47,177 bases of DNA, taken from the NCBI GenBank assembly GCA_002868865.1, contig PKUC01000046.1, forward strand, positions 1-47,177. Reading direction: 5' to 3'. This DNA is from Desulfuromonas sp. Lineage in GTDB: Bacteria; Desulfobacterota; Desulfuromonadia; Desulfuromonadales; Geopsychrobacteraceae. Numbering within the stretch: position 1 is the first letter of the stretch; the number at the start of each line of letters is the position of its first letter. This document shows positions 31,879 to 41,238 of this stretch, piece by piece. The notes beneath the pieces were generated by a model that had not been told where the DNA came from, did no database searches, and saw only the letters and a program-made list of their open reading frames with translations. Position numbers and translations under genes: made by a program.

Positions 31879-32901
31879 ATGATTATTGTTATGCAGAAGG
31901 GGGCCAGCAAGGAGGCCCTGGTCGAAGTCGAAAAACGAATTGTCGAGTTGGGCTATCAGCCGCATGTGATTCACGGCGAAACCCGCAATGTCATCGGGGC
32001 TGTTGGTGATGAACGCGGCAAGGAGGTGCTGCAGACCCTCGAAGTGCTGCCGGGGGTTGAGCGGGTGGTGCCGATCCTCAAGCCGTACAAGCTGGCAAGT
32101 CGTGAGGTGCAGCCTGAGACCAGTGAGATCGAGATTGCCCCGGGGGTAACGATCGGTGGCAAAGAGTTTGTTGTGATCGCTGGCCCCTGTTCGGTGGAGA
32201 GTCAGCAGCAGATCATCGAGTCGGCGCAGGCGGTTAAAAACTCCGGCGCACGTTTGTTGCGCGGTGGAGCGTTCAAGCCGCGCACCAGCCCCTACTCGTT
32301 TCAGGGGATGGAAGAGGACGGGCTGAAGCTGCTGGCCGAAGCGCGGGAGATGACCGGGTTGCCGATCGTCACCGAGGTGGTTAATCCCCGTGATGTGGAG
32401 CTGGTGGCCAAGTATGCTGACATTATGCAGGTGGGGGCACGCAATACGCAGAACTTTGCGCTGCTGAAAATGTTGGGCCAACTGGATAAGCCGATCCTGC
32501 TCAAGCGCGGCATGGCAACCACCATCCAGGAATTTCTGATGAGTGCAGAGTACATCCTGTCCGAGGGCAACCGCCGCGTTATCCTCTGCGAACGGGGGAT
32601 CCGCACCTTTGAGACTGCGACGCGCAATACTTTGGACTTGGCAGCGGTTCCAGTGCTGAAACAGCAAACCCACCTGCCGGTCCTGATCGATCCGTCCCAC
32701 GCCACCGGGCACGCTCATCTGGTGCCACCGATGTGTTACGCGGCGGCGGCAGCCGGAGCTGATGGTTTGATCGTCGAAGTCCATCCCTGCCCGGAAGAAG
32801 CGTCGAGTGACGGTCCGCAGTCTCTCCGTCCCGAAGATTTTGACCGTATGATGAAGAAGTTGAAGCTGTTTGTGGAGGCCGCTGATCGTACGCTGGCCTG
32901 A
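31879..32901 (+). CDS. aroF: DAHP synthase (3-deoxy-7-phosphoheptulonate synthase), Thermotoga-type with N-terminal regulatory domain
   Basis: First enzyme of the shikimate pathway (340 aa). Residues 1-~70 form the ferredoxin-like regulatory domain ([20 protein letters not shown]) that gives feedback inhibition; the barrel follows with [56 protein letters not shown] and [13 protein letters not shown], matching the I-beta class. AAAGGAG precedes the ATG at 31879; the frame upstream is open but without a ribosome site. It is controlled by the leader peptide attenuator. Followed by a small gene and serC, all on one strand. Confidence 0.95.
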   Translation: MIIVMQKGASKEALVEVEKRIVELGYQPHVIHGETRNVIGAVGDERGKEVLQTLEVLPGVERVVPILKPYKLASREVQPETSEIEIAPGVTIGGKEFVVIAGPCSVESQQQIIESAQAVKNSGARLLRGGAFKPRTSPYSFQGMEEDGLKLLAEAREMTGLPIVTEVVNPRDVELVAKYADIMQVGARNTQNFALLKMLGQLDKPILLKRGMATTIQEFLMSAEYILSEGNRRVILCERGIRTFETATRNTLDLAAVPVLKQQTHLPVLIDPSHATGHAHLVPPMCYAAAAAGADGLIVEVHPCPEEASSDGPQSLRPEDFDRMMKKLKLFVEAADRTLA

Positions 32902-32932
32902 TCGTATGTGAGTAAGAAGGAGAGCCTGACAG

Positions 32933-33232
32933 ATGTTTTTTATTCCGTTGACACAGGTCGAAAGTGTTGAGCTGGTGATTCACAGTTTGAAGGCCGCCGG
33001 AGGTGAAGCCGATTGCCAGAGCTGTCCGGCCAGTAAGGTCTGCATGAAGCAATGTCTGACGATTGCCTCGGCTGTCGAACAGATGTTTGGTGAGGGGAGC
33101 CTGCCCGGCTTTGATGAAGCCGGGGAGCTGCTTGACGCCGAACTGGCTGAGACGGAATCGGCCCCGCAGGATGCTGCTCCGGAGGAGCCTCCGCAAAAGG
33201 AGAGGCCGCGTCTGACTTTGGTAAAATCCTGA
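32933..33232 (+). CDS. small conserved-looking Cys-rich protein of unknown function
   Basis: A 99-residue soluble protein. The centre carries a cysteine cluster [14 protein letters not shown] (residues ~28-41) that could bind a metal or Fe-S cluster; the last ~40 residues are Glu/Pro/Ala-rich and probably unstructured. AAGGAG precedes the ATG. It sits 31 bp after the DAHP synthase gene and 50 bp before serC, so it is likely co-transcribed. I do not recognise the family; a link to aromatic or serine synthesis is by position only. Confidence 0.65.
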   Translation: MFFIPLTQVESVELVIHSLKAAGGEADCQSCPASKVCMKQCLTIASAVEQMFGEGSLPGFDEAGELLDAELAETESAPQDAAPEEPPQKERPRLTLVKS

Positions 33233-33282
33233 TACTGTTGTGTGACCATGGCCCGTCAGGGCAGGTTCTCCCGGAGGAGTAG

Positions 33283-34374
33283 ATGACAGCAAAAGTGTAT
33301 AATTTTGGTGCCGGTCCGGCCATGTTGCCTAAGCCGGTGATGGAGAAGATTCAGCAGGAATGGCTCGATTATCAGGGGATGGGCGTTTCGGTCATCGAGA
33401 TCAGCCATCGCTCCAGTCAGTTTGTTGAGATTCTCAACGAGGCACAGTCCCTTTTTCGTGAACTGACCGGTCTGCCGGACAATTATCGCATCCTCTTTCT
33501 GCACGGTGGTGCGCGGATGCAGTTTTCTGCCCTGCCGATGAATCTGGCGGGCCGCACGGCCGGCGGCCGGTGCCTCTACTTTGAGACCGGTAATTTTGCC
33601 CAGCTGGCCGCTAAAGATGCGGCCGCCTACGCTACGGTTGATGTGGTGGCCAGCAGCGCGGCAAGCGGATTTGACCGTATCCCCGCTTACGACCCGCAGG
33701 CTCTTTCGACCGATGCGTCCTACGTTCATCTCACCAGCAACAATACCCTGTACGGCACCCGCTGGCATCGCTTCCCTTCGACCGGTGATGTGCCGCTGGT
33801 GGCCGATATGACCTCCGAAATCCTGTCGCGCAAGATCGATTTTACCCAGTTTGGTGTGATCTATGCGGGGATGCAGAAAAATCTCGGACCTTCGGGGATG
33901 GCGATGGTGATTGTCCGTGAAGACCTGCTCGGCTATGCGGCGCCTCACACGCCGCTGCTGCTCAATTATGAACAGGCTGCCAAGGACAACTCGCTGACCA
34001 ACACCACCAACACCTTTGCGGTGTACACCACCAAGCTGGTGCTGGAGTGGCTCAAGGAGCAGGGCGGTCTGGCGGCGATCGAGCAGCGCAATGAAGAGAA
34101 GGCGGCGCTGCTGTATCAGGTCATCGACGCTTCCGATTTTTATCAGTCGGTGGCCCATCCTGAGCATCGCTCGGTGATGAATGTCTGCTTCAGGCTTGGC
34201 GATGACACTCTGGAAGCGCGTTTTCTGGAGCAGGCGGGCGCGGCCGGTCTTTATGCGCTAAAGGGGCACCGGAGTGTCGGTGGGCTGCGGGCGTCGATCT
34301 ACAACCCCATGCCGAAAGCGGGTGTCGAAGCACTGGCCACCTTTATGCACGAGTTTGCAGCCCAAAACGGGTGA
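33283..34374 (+). CDS. serC: SerC, phosphoserine aminotransferase
   Basis: PLP-dependent class V aminotransferase (363 aa) converting 3-phosphohydroxypyruvate and glutamate to phosphoserine. The N-terminus VYNFGAGPAMLPKPVMEKIQ and EISHRSSQF are characteristic; HGGARMQFSALPMNL, VHLTSNNTLYGT, the PLP-lysine segment IYAGMQKNLGPSGM and GHRSVGGLRASIYNP follow. GGAGGAG precedes the ATG. With serA ~1 kb downstream, two of the three serine pathway genes are here. Intact. Confidence 0.97.
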   Translation: MTAKVYNFGAGPAMLPKPVMEKIQQEWLDYQGMGVSVIEISHRSSQFVEILNEAQSLFRELTGLPDNYRILFLHGGARMQFSALPMNLAGRTAGGRCLYFETGNFAQLAAKDAAAYATVDVVASSAASGFDRIPAYDPQALSTDASYVHLTSNNTLYGTRWHRFPSTGDVPLVADMTSEILSRKIDFTQFGVIYAGMQKNLGPSGMAMVIVREDLLGYAAPHTPLLLNYEQAAKDNSLTNTTNTFAVYTTKLVLEWLKEQGGLAAIEQRNEEKAALLYQVIDASDFYQSVAHPEHRSVMNVCFRLGDDTLEARFLEQAGAAGLYALKGHRSVGGLRASIYNPMPKAGVEALATFMHEFAAQNG

Positions 34375-34401
34375 CATCTGCTGTGCCAACATAGGTGAGG
34401 C

Positions 34402-35340
34402 ATGGAAGAGAGCCCCCTCGAAAGAGGAAAAACGATCCTGCTGCTGACGGTGGCGCTGATCTGTCTGGTTCTGCTTTTTTTCGGCGGCCCCGAACGTCAT
34501 GAGCTGCGTTCCCACGAGATGATCTGGGGGCTCGGGCATATCCTCTGCTTTGCCGTGTGGACGGCGCTTTTTTTGCGCTGGAAGCACGCATGGTCCTTTG
34601 TTCGCCAATTTGTCGTCGTGTTTGCCCTGACGCTCGGGCTGGGGCTGGCGATAGAACTGCTTCAAGCGCAGATTGGCCGATCATTCGACCTGCTTGATAT
34701 ATATGGCAACCTGACGGGCAGTCTGCTGACCCTGGCGTTTTTCTGTCCGGCGCGACGGCAGTTGACCCGGATCTGCAGGGTGTTGATGCAGGCCTGCGTC
34801 GCCGTTCTTGTCGGGCTGGCGCTGTTTCCTATCGGGCGAGTGCTACAGGACGAGCAGCTGACCAAACAACAGTTTCCGCTTCTCTGTGATTTCGAAAGCG
34901 CCGCAGAGGTGAAACGCTGGGCAGGTCGTGCCCGGTATTCCCGGGACCGGACCGTTGCCACGCGGGGGATGTTTTCCCTGAAGGTCGCGTTTAATCCGGG
35001 GGAAAGCAACCTCTATCTACGCTATTTCCCGCAGGACTGGCGTGACTATTCCCGCCTCTGTTTCGATATCTATAACCCCGACACGATACCTCGCACCCTG
35101 CACTTTCGGATGCATGATCGCACTCACCGGACCCATGGTGGCGGTTATGCCGATCGTTTTAATCGCAGTTTTGAGCTGGTTCCAGGCTGGAACCGCATCG
35201 CCCTGCCGTTTCAGCAGATTGCGGCGGGCCCGCAAACCCGTCGGTTGGAGCTTGCCGAGGTGGTGGCGCTCGGTTTTTTTATGGAGCGACGTGACATGCC
35301 GGCGGTGCTCTATTTTGATCATTTACGTCTGGAATATTGA
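34402..35340 (+). CDS. VanZ-family membrane protein with a C-terminal carbohydrate-binding-like domain
   Basis: A 312-residue protein. The N-terminal ~150 residues hold about four to five hydrophobic segments in the VanZ pattern (GLGHILCFAVWTALF; ELLQAQIGRSFDLLDIYGNLTGSLL). The remaining ~150 residues form an outward soluble domain with a beta-sandwich-like look (LCDFESAAEVKRWAG, LYLRYFPQDWRDYSRLCFDIYNPD, LVPGWNRIALPF), resembling galactose-binding-fold modules. It lies 27 bp after serC; AGGTGAGG precedes the ATG. Its role is unknown; VanZ proteins are often linked to the envelope. Confidence 0.75.
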   Translation: MEESPLERGKTILLLTVALICLVLLFFGGPERHELRSHEMIWGLGHILCFAVWTALFLRWKHAWSFVRQFVVVFALTLGLGLAIELLQAQIGRSFDLLDIYGNLTGSLLTLAFFCPARRQLTRICRVLMQACVAVLVGLALFPIGRVLQDEQLTKQQFPLLCDFESAAEVKRWAGRARYSRDRTVATRGMFSLKVAFNPGESNLYLRYFPQDWRDYSRLCFDIYNPDTIPRTLHFRMHDRTHRTHGGGYADRFNRSFELVPGWNRIALPFQQIAAGPQTRRLELAEVVALGFFMERRDMPAVLYFDHLRLEY

Positions 35341-35375
35341 TCGAAACAGCCGATCATATCCCTTGGACATACCGA

Positions 35376-35405
35376 TTGACAGGGTGGCTCAGAAGGGTCT
35401 AAAAT
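35376..35405 (+). promoter_or_regulatory. serA: sigma-70 promoter for serA
   Basis: TTGACA (35376-35381), 18 bp, TAAAAT (35400-35405): a near-consensus promoter 54 bp before the serA start. Confidence 0.7.
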
Positions 35406-35459
35406 CCCCCCTTTTTGGGCCTCCACGCGAGGTTACAGTCACACATAGATAAGGAAAAA

Positions 35460-37052
35460 ATGATGAAGGTTCTGATTACGGATGAAATTTCTGAAAGCGG
35501 TTTGTTGCCTCTTACTGAAGATCCGCGTATTCAGCTCGACGTCAAGCTGGGGCTCAGCGTTCCCGAGCTGCATCAGACGATCGGGGAGTACCAGGCGATT
35601 ATTACCCGGAGCGGTACGCAGGTCGATCAGGCACTGCTCGATCATGCCTCCGATCTCAAGATCGTCGCTCGCGCCGGGGTCGGCATCGACAATGTTGATG
35701 TCGAGGCCGCCAGCAACAAGGGCATTATCGTCGTCAACGCCCCTTACGGCAATGTCAACTCGGCCGCGGAGCACAGCATGGCGATTATGCTGTCGCTGTG
35801 CCGACGTGTCACCAAGGCCAATCAGAGCCTGAAGAACGGTGAATGGCAGCGCGCCCCCTTTACCGGGCATGAACTCAAAGGGAAGACCATCGGTATCGTC
35901 GGTCTCGGTAAGGTCGGTGGACGGGTTGCACTGCGCTGCAAGGCGTTCGAGGCCGAGGTGATCACCTGCGATCCCTATATCTCCGAAAAACGTGCCGAAG
36001 ACTTCGGGGTGAAGCTGGTTTCGCTGGAAGATGTCGTGCGTTTCTCCGATATCATTACCGTTCACACTCCGCTGAACGACGAAACCCGTGATCTGATCAA
36101 TGCGGAACACCTCGGTGCCATGCAGGATGGTGTCATCATCATCAACTGTGCTCGCGGTGGCATTATCAACGAAGAAGCGATGCTTGCCGCTCTCGAAAGC
36201 GGAAAAGTCGGCGGCGCAGCCTTTGATGTCTGGAGCCAGGAGCCGCCATGCACCGAGACGCTCAAGGCGCTGATCGGTCACCCCAATATGGTGGTGACAC
36301 CGCACCTCGGCGCGAACACCTTTGAAGCGCAGAAGAACGTCGCTGTTGATGTCAGCAAAGAGATTATCAATTACATCGATGGCCGGCCGATCGCCAACGC
36401 GGTGAACATTCCTCGTTTCGATCCCGACCTGATGGAGCAGATGAAGCCCTACATCGGTCTGATTTCCAAGATGGGCGATTTTATCTCGCAGCTGGCGGCA
36501 CCCAACCCGACCAAGGTGACCTTCACCTACAGCGGCAAGCTGGCCCGCTTTGACTGCGCCCCCCTGAGTGTCTGCGGTCTGGCAGCTCTGCTGAATCACA
36601 GCACCGAGCAGGAGGTCAACCTGGTCAACGCGCAGCTTGTGGCCCGCGATATGGGCATTGCCGTTGAGGAGGTACGTTCCACGGAGGCTGAATCCTTCTC
36701 TAATCTGGTGACCATGACCCTCGAAAGTCCCAAGGGAACGCGGACCATTTCCGGAGCCCTGTTCGAAGGTCGCCCGAAGATCGTCAAGATGCGGAATTTT
36801 GATACCGACTTTTTCCCGGAAGAGAATATGCTGGTGATCAGCTATCAGGATCGCCCGGGACTGATCGGCAAGATCGGCACCATTCTCGGCGAGGCGGGAG
36901 TCAATATCGGCAACATGAATCTGGGGCGGCGGGAAAAGGCCGGAGAGGCGATGGTTGTCTTCTCTATCGATTCACCGGCCGATGAAGCGACCCTCGAAAA
37001 GGTCGCGCAGGCGGTCGATGCCCGCTTTATCAAAGCAGTTCATATCCACTGA
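35460..37052 (+). CDS. serA: SerA, D-3-phosphoglycerate dehydrogenase (long form with ACT domain)
   Basis: NAD-dependent first enzyme of serine synthesis (530 aa). Visible are VARAGVGIDNVDV, the nucleotide-binding KTIGIVGLGKVGGRVA, NCARGGIINEEAML, the catalytic His segment VVTPHLGANTFEAQ, an intervening ASB domain, and a C-terminal ACT domain (MLVISYQDRPGLIGKIGTI; NIGNMNLGRREKAGEAMVV) for serine feedback. The start is ATG 35460, with a second ATG at 35463; AAGGA lies upstream. It has its own promoter and a terminator after it. Confidence 0.97.
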   Translation: MMKVLITDEISESGLLPLTEDPRIQLDVKLGLSVPELHQTIGEYQAIITRSGTQVDQALLDHASDLKIVARAGVGIDNVDVEAASNKGIIVVNAPYGNVNSAAEHSMAIMLSLCRRVTKANQSLKNGEWQRAPFTGHELKGKTIGIVGLGKVGGRVALRCKAFEAEVITCDPYISEKRAEDFGVKLVSLEDVVRFSDIITVHTPLNDETRDLINAEHLGAMQDGVIIINCARGGIINEEAMLAALESGKVGGAAFDVWSQEPPCTETLKALIGHPNMVVTPHLGANTFEAQKNVAVDVSKEIINYIDGRPIANAVNIPRFDPDLMEQMKPYIGLISKMGDFISQLAAPNPTKVTFTYSGKLARFDCAPLSVCGLAALLNHSTEQEVNLVNAQLVARDMGIAVEEVRSTEAESFSNLVTMTLESPKGTRTISGALFEGRPKIVKMRNFDTDFFPEENMLVISYQDRPGLIGKIGTILGEAGVNIGNMNLGRREKAGEAMVVFSIDSPADEATLEKVAQAVDARFIKAVHIH

Positions 37053-37074
37053 TCGACAGGGTTATCTCTGATGT

Positions 37075-37114
37075 GACAAAAGGCTTGTCCCACCGATGGG
37101 GCGCGCCTTTTGTC
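37075..37114 (+). terminator. hairpin terminator between serA and mqnD
   Basis: GACAAAAGGC (37075-37084) pairs perfectly with GCCTTTTGTC (37105-37114) between convergent genes; the U-rich part is inside the 3' arm. It may serve both directions. Confidence 0.65.
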
Positions 37115-37115
37115 G

Positions 37116-37955
37116 TTATTCTCCGGGGTTGAACAGCGGCAGATCGCAGCGGGGTAACAGGCCCCGCTGTTCGGCGCGGGCAAACAGGTCCTCGATGGCT
37201 CCGATTCCTTCATCGCCGAGGTCGACAGAAAAGTCGTTGACGTACAGTCCGATGTGGCTTCTGACCACTTCGTCGGAAAGTTCCTGGGCATGCTGACGGA
37301 TGTAGGCGCCGGTCGATTCGGGATGGGCCAGCGCAAACAGCACGCTGTCTTTTAAGGCACGATCGATGGTGCTGATCAATTTCTGACCCAAACTGCGCCG
37401 CGCCAGAATGCCGCCCAGCGGGATCGGGTGACCGGTTTCCTCTTCCCACCATTGGCCGAGGTCGAGGATTTTCACCAGTCCGTGCTGGGGATAGGTAAAG
37501 CGGGATTCGTGGATGATGACGCCGGCATCGACCTGTCCTGCCGCCACCGCGGACATGATCCGGTCGAAGGTCATTTCGATGCTGTTTTCAAACCCCTCGC
37601 CGTAGAGTTGCAACAGCAGGTTGGCGGTGGTCATCTGTCCGGGGATGGCAATGGTTTTGCCGCGCAGCTGGTCCATGGTCAGTGGTTGACGCGCGACCAC
37701 CAGCGGCCCGCAGCCCCTTCCGAGGGCGCCACCGCTGCGCAGCAGCAGGTAGTCCTGGCGCAGCAATCCAAAGGCGTGATAGGACACCTTGGTCAGGTCG
37801 AGCCGCCCCTGTCGCGCCAGCCGATTGAGGGTTTCGACATCTTCCAGGTGTTCTTCGATTCGGATCCCTTTCAGCGGCACTTTGCCGTGAATCAGACCGT
37901 AGAAGATGAAGGTATCGTTGGGGCAGGGAGAATAGCCAAGCGTCAGCGTTTTCAC
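37116..37955 (-). CDS. mqnD: MqnD, 1,4-dihydroxy-6-naphthoate synthase
   Basis: Enzyme of the futalosine (alternative menaquinone) pathway (279 aa) that turns cyclic dehypoxanthinyl futalosine into 1,4-dihydroxy-6-naphthoate. LTLGYSPCPNDTFIFYGLIHG at the N-terminus is diagnostic, followed by VSYHAFGLL, LRSGGALGRGCGPLVVA, AIPGQMTTANLLLQL and IIHESRFTYPQHGL. It has the periplasmic-binding-protein-like fold. The start is GTG 37955 (AAGGAG five bases upstream), overlapping the mqnB stop by GTGA, so translation is coupled. The frame runs further upstream but inside mqnB. Confidence 0.95.
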   Translation of the reverse strand: MKTLTLGYSPCPNDTFIFYGLIHGKVPLKGIRIEEHLEDVETLNRLARQGRLDLTKVSYHAFGLLRQDYLLLRSGGALGRGCGPLVVARQPLTMDQLRGKTIAIPGQMTTANLLLQLYGEGFENSIEMTFDRIMSAVAAGQVDAGVIIHESRFTYPQHGLVKILDLGQWWEEETGHPIPLGGILARRSLGQKLISTIDRALKDSVLFALAHPESTGAYIRQHAQELSDEVVRSHIGLYVNDFSVDLGDEGIGAIEDLFARAEQRGLLPRCDLPLFNPGE

Positions 37956-38680
37956 GGCGTCTCCTTCAGATGAGGCCAGTATTGCAGGAGGGATAGCGCA
38001 CCCCGCTGGGCTGCTTCGACCCCTCGCTTCAAGTCCCACTGCCGGGGATCGCGGGTGCCGGTCGGGTTGGAGATGCCGCGCAGTTCCAGAAAAGGGACAC
38101 CGTACAGGGCGCAGGCTTGTGCTGCTGCCGCCCCTTCCATGTTTTCACACAGTCCGTCGGTGCGTAAGGCCAGTTGCCGGCTGCGGTTTTCTGAGCCGCT
38201 ACCGGCGCTGACGGTGACAAACCGTCCGCAGCGAAAGTGCCCTGCCTGTGTGGCAAAGACTGTTCGTAGGTGATGTGCCGCCGCTAAATGGAGGCGGTGC
38301 TGCAGGTCGATCCGCTCGATCGGGGGCGGATCGCCGGGAATGTCCAGATCGGCCAATGTCAGAAAGCCCTCCTCTGTTTCGACACCGAGATCGCCGTACA
38401 CCTCTTCGGTGGCCAGCGCCAGGTCGCCGACTTTAAGATCGCTGTGGGGATAGGCCCCGGCACAGCCGATCATCAGTACCGCTTGGATCGGCTGCTGCGC
38501 CAGCGCCCGGGTGAGGTAGACGGCGGTGCTGGCCGGACCGACGCCGGTGTGTATCAGCCCGAGACTGAGGTGTGGGACGAGGGATCCGGACCACATGGCC
38601 TGTTCTGCGTGTTTGCAGAGTGGCAGCTCGGTGCGCAACAGGACGGTTTCCAGAGGAGTGGCAGCGATAAGCAGAATCAT
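37952..38680 (-). CDS. mqnB: MqnB, futalosine hydrolase
   Basis: Nucleosidase-fold enzyme (242 aa) releasing hypoxanthine from futalosine in menaquinone synthesis. LLIAATPLETVLLRTEL, HTGVGPASTAVYLTRAL, MIGCAGAYPHSDLKVGDLALATEEVYGD and CENMEGAAAAQACALYGVPFLELRGISN match phosphorylase-type nucleosidases, and the YGDLG and ENMEGAA motifs fit MqnB. It overlaps mqnD by 4 bp. The unknown 361-aa gene ends 9 bp upstream of its start, suggesting a three-gene operon. Menaquinone is the main quinone of anaerobic respiration in this kind of organism. Confidence 0.93.
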   Translation of the reverse strand: MILLIAATPLETVLLRTELPLCKHAEQAMWSGSLVPHLSLGLIHTGVGPASTAVYLTRALAQQPIQAVLMIGCAGAYPHSDLKVGDLALATEEVYGDLGVETEEGFLTLADLDIPGDPPPIERIDLQHRLHLAAAHHLRTVFATQAGHFRCGRFVTVSAGSGSENRSRQLALRTDGLCENMEGAAAAQACALYGVPFLELRGISNPTGTRDPRQWDLKRGVEAAQRGALSLLQYWPHLKETP

Positions 38681-38689
38681 AGCGTCGTG

Positions 38690-39775
38690 TCAGCGGGCAA
38701 ACCAGCCCTTGCGAATCAGGTCGCGACGGAGGGACGTCCCTTGCTTGCGGACGATCCCGTGATACCAGAAGCGATCTGAACTCAGCTCGGAGCTGTGTGG
38801 TGGATCGAGGCGCTTGCGGCGGTCGACCAGGGTTTTTTGAAAGGTGTGGTCCGGCTCCGCGACGATCTTTCTGATCTTAAGCGACAGTTCGTGGGGGACG
38901 GCTTCGATGACAAGTTGAATCGAATCACGGATTCGCAGCGCAAAGTGGTAATCCTCGAGAGAGCCGTCAAAGCCGTTTTCACATTCGGTGACAAAGTCGC
39001 TCCAGTCGAGCAGCAGGCCACCGAACTCTATGTCGATCAGCTCGTCGTACTGCTTCTTTTCGAGCAGGGCGGCGATCATATCCTGCTCCTTGCGGGTCAG
39101 AAAGAAGGACAGCCCCTCTTCGACGGGATACATATCGAGTTGCTCGACCAGATGAGGGCAGAATCCTCCTGAGTCGAGGGCGGGCGGGTCGAGTTGTGCC
39201 AGCTGCGCCGGGAGGAGGTTTTGAGGGATTCCTGACAGTGCGAGGTGGTCATGGCCGATGTCCGTCGGCAGGATCAGGTGTGCGGCGTAATCGATTCGGT
39301 AGCCGGCGAGAAAGTCGCAGAGCCGCAGATGGTTGTCGGTGAAAAAAGTCAGGACCTTTTCTTCGGAATAGAACAGCTCCAGACCTTCTCGGTTGTTGGC
39401 CAGACCGAAGCCGACAAAGCCATCATGCACCATCCGCTCGAGATAGACGTCGATTTCAGTTAGGATTTGTCTAGTGGGCATGTAGGGGGAATAAAACACC
39501 GCTGGTGCGGGGTGAGGCTCTGGAGTGTTGGTGTGCGGCACGGTATGCTGTGCGCCATCCGGGTAGTATTCGAGGATAAAAAAGGCCTCGTCGGGCAAAA
39601 AGCGGGCGAAAGCCGAAAGCAGCGGAATGACCTTCTCGGCGCTGACGACAGCGGTAATCCGGTACGCATCCTCGCAATCTTCCAGAAGCGTCAGCTCGTA
39701 CCCTTCACGCAGGGTGGCCGGGCGGCTCTGCCGCCATGGTCGCAGTCCAGCAGGCGGGATAAATCGATCAGCCAT
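38690..39775 (-). CDS. conserved-looking soluble protein of unknown function, upstream of mqnB
   Basis: A 361-residue protein without signal peptide or membrane segments. It has an acidic, aromatic-rich N-terminal half (FFILEYYPDGAQHTVPHTN; MPTRQILTEIDVYLERMVHDGFVGFGLAN) and a charged C-terminal part ending DRRKRLDPPHSSELSSDRFWYHG. I recognise no catalytic motif. It lies 9 bp before mqnB on the same strand and is probably co-transcribed, but involvement in menaquinone synthesis is only positional. Confidence 0.75.
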   Translation of the reverse strand: MADRFIPPAGLRPWRQSRPATLREGYELTLLEDCEDAYRITAVVSAEKVIPLLSAFARFLPDEAFFILEYYPDGAQHTVPHTNTPEPHPAPAVFYSPYMPTRQILTEIDVYLERMVHDGFVGFGLANNREGLELFYSEEKVLTFFTDNHLRLCDFLAGYRIDYAAHLILPTDIGHDHLALSGIPQNLLPAQLAQLDPPALDSGGFCPHLVEQLDMYPVEEGLSFFLTRKEQDMIAALLEKKQYDELIDIEFGGLLLDWSDFVTECENGFDGSLEDYHFALRIRDSIQLVIEAVPHELSLKIRKIVAEPDHTFQKTLVDRRKRLDPPHSSELSSDRFWYHGIVRKQGTSLRRDLIRKGWFAR

Positions 39776-39907
39776 GGCGGCGGCCTCTGATGTGGTCAGT
39801 CAAGGTCAGCATAGATCTGGCAAATTAGAAGATTTGACGCCACAAGTCAATCGACAGCGACACGGTCAATTCGGAAAATCTGCCAGCCATCCAGCAGGTT
39901 AAAGCCC

Positions 39908-39936
39908 TTGAAGTTGTCACGGCGAGATGATATACA
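39908..39936 (+). promoter_or_regulatory. sigma-70 promoter for mglBA
   Basis: TTGAAG (39908-39913), 17 bp, TATACA (39931-39936), 38 bp before the mglB ATG. Confidence 0.6.
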
Positions 39937-39974
39937 GGGCAGTGCCTTAGATATTTCTCACAAGGAGAGTTTAC

Positions 39975-40472
39975 ATGCTGGCTCCACAAAATACCTTCGT
40001 CATGTACGAAGAGGAACTCAACCGCATTACCGTGTTGATTGAAAAACTGCTGCGGGAGTCAAACTCCAAGGTTATTTTTCTGGTCGACAAAAACGGCCAG
40101 CTGATTGCTTCGACCGGTGCCACGGATCACTTGGACACCACCAGCCTGGCCTCTTTAACCGCGGGAAACATTGCCGCGACCGGCGGTCTGGCCAAACTTA
40201 TCGGGGAAAAAGAGTTTTCGATCCTGTTCCATGAGGGGGAAAAGGACAACATTCACATCTCGATTGTCGGCGGCCGGGTTATCCTGGTGGTTATTTTTGA
40301 TCAGCGTAGCTCCCTCGGGCTGGTCCGTTTGCGGGTGAAGAAGGCCAGCGAAGAACTGGGCGCGGTGTTTGAAGATCTGGCCAAAAAGACCGAAGAAGAC
40401 AATGCGGCGCAGAGCGTCGACAGTCCCTTTGCAGAAATCACCGACGACGATATCGACAATCTCTTCAACTAG
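39975..40472 (+). CDS. mglB: MglB-like Roadblock/LC7 protein
   Basis: A 165-residue Roadblock/LC7 fold protein (VIFLVDKNGQLIASTG; TSLASLTAGNIAATGGLAKLIGE; LVVIFDQRSSLGLVRLRVKKA) with an acidic C-terminal tail. It is the probable GTPase-activating partner of MglA, which follows 14 bp downstream. In related bacteria the pair sets cell polarity and type IV pilus placement, which fits with pilT in the same window. AAGGAG precedes the ATG. Confidence 0.92.
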   Translation: MLAPQNTFVMYEEELNRITVLIEKLLRESNSKVIFLVDKNGQLIASTGATDHLDTTSLASLTAGNIAATGGLAKLIGEKEFSILFHEGEKDNIHISIVGGRVILVVIFDQRSSLGLVRLRVKKASEELGAVFEDLAKKTEEDNAAQSVDSPFAEITDDDIDNLFN

Positions 40473-40486
40473 ATTGAGGTCACCGG

Positions 40487-41077
40487 ATGTCCTTTATTAA
40501 CTACGCTTCGCGTGAAATCAACTGCAAGATTGTCTATTACGGGCCGGGCCTGTGTGGAAAGACAACCAACCTGCAGTACATCTACAACAAGAGCGCCGAA
40601 GAGACCAAGGGCAAGATGATCTCATTGGCAACCGAAACCGAGCGGACCCTGTTCTTCGACTTTTTGCCGCTGGCTTTGGGCGAAATCCGAGGGTTCAAAA
40701 CCCGTTTTCATCTTTACACGGTTCCAGGTCAGGTTTTTTATGACGCGTCACGTAAATTGATCCTCAAGGGGGTTGATGGTGTTGTTTTTGTCGCCGATTC
40801 CCAGGAAGAACGCCTCGACGCCAACATCGAAAGCATGGAGAACCTCAAGGACAACCTTGAGGAGCAGGGTTTCGACCTCGATAAGCTGCCGTTTGTTATT
40901 CAGTACAATAAGGTCGATTTACCCAATGTAACCCCTGTTGACGAACTGCGCGAACTGTTGAATCCCGACGAAGTCCCCGACATGACCGCCTGCGCCATGA
41001 CCGGAGAGGGTGTTTTCGAAACCCTGAAGCTGGTCGCCAAGCAGGTCCTGATCGATCTGAAAAAAGGCGGTGGCTAA
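40487..41077 (+). CDS. mglA: MglA, Ras-like small GTPase
   Basis: A 196-residue small GTPase. The P-loop is [14 protein letters not shown] near residues 18-31, then TERTLFFDF, the switch II region [15 protein letters not shown], and the specificity motif YNKVDLP. It acts as a polarity switch with MglB. It is followed by tRNA-Asn. GAGGT lies upstream of the ATG. Confidence 0.95.
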   Translation: MSFINYASREINCKIVYYGPGLCGKTTNLQYIYNKSAEETKGKMISLATETERTLFFDFLPLALGEIRGFKTRFHLYTVPGQVFYDASRKLILKGVDGVVFVADSQEERLDANIESMENLKDNLEEQGFDLDKLPFVIQYNKVDLPNVTPVDELRELLNPDEVPDMTACAMTGEGVFETLKLVAKQVLIDLKKGGG

Positions 41078-41152
41078 GGCGAATAAACTGGTGGAAAAAA
41101 AGCTTGACACCCACCGACTCAATTCGTATATTTCCACCCCTCAAAGCACTAT

Positions 41153-41228
41153 TCCCTTTTAGCTCAGTTGGTAGAGCATCTGACTGTTAATCAGATTGTC
41201 GCTGGTTCGAGCCCAGCAAAGGGAGCCA
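41153..41228 (+). tRNA. tRNA-Asn (GTT)
   Basis: A 76-nt cloverleaf: acceptor TCCCTTT pairs with AAAGGGA, D arm AGCTCAGTTGGTAGAGC, anticodon loop CTGTTAA giving GTT, T arm TGGTTCGAGCCCA, encoded CCA. Confidence 0.97.
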
Positions 41229-41238
41229 TAATAAATAA

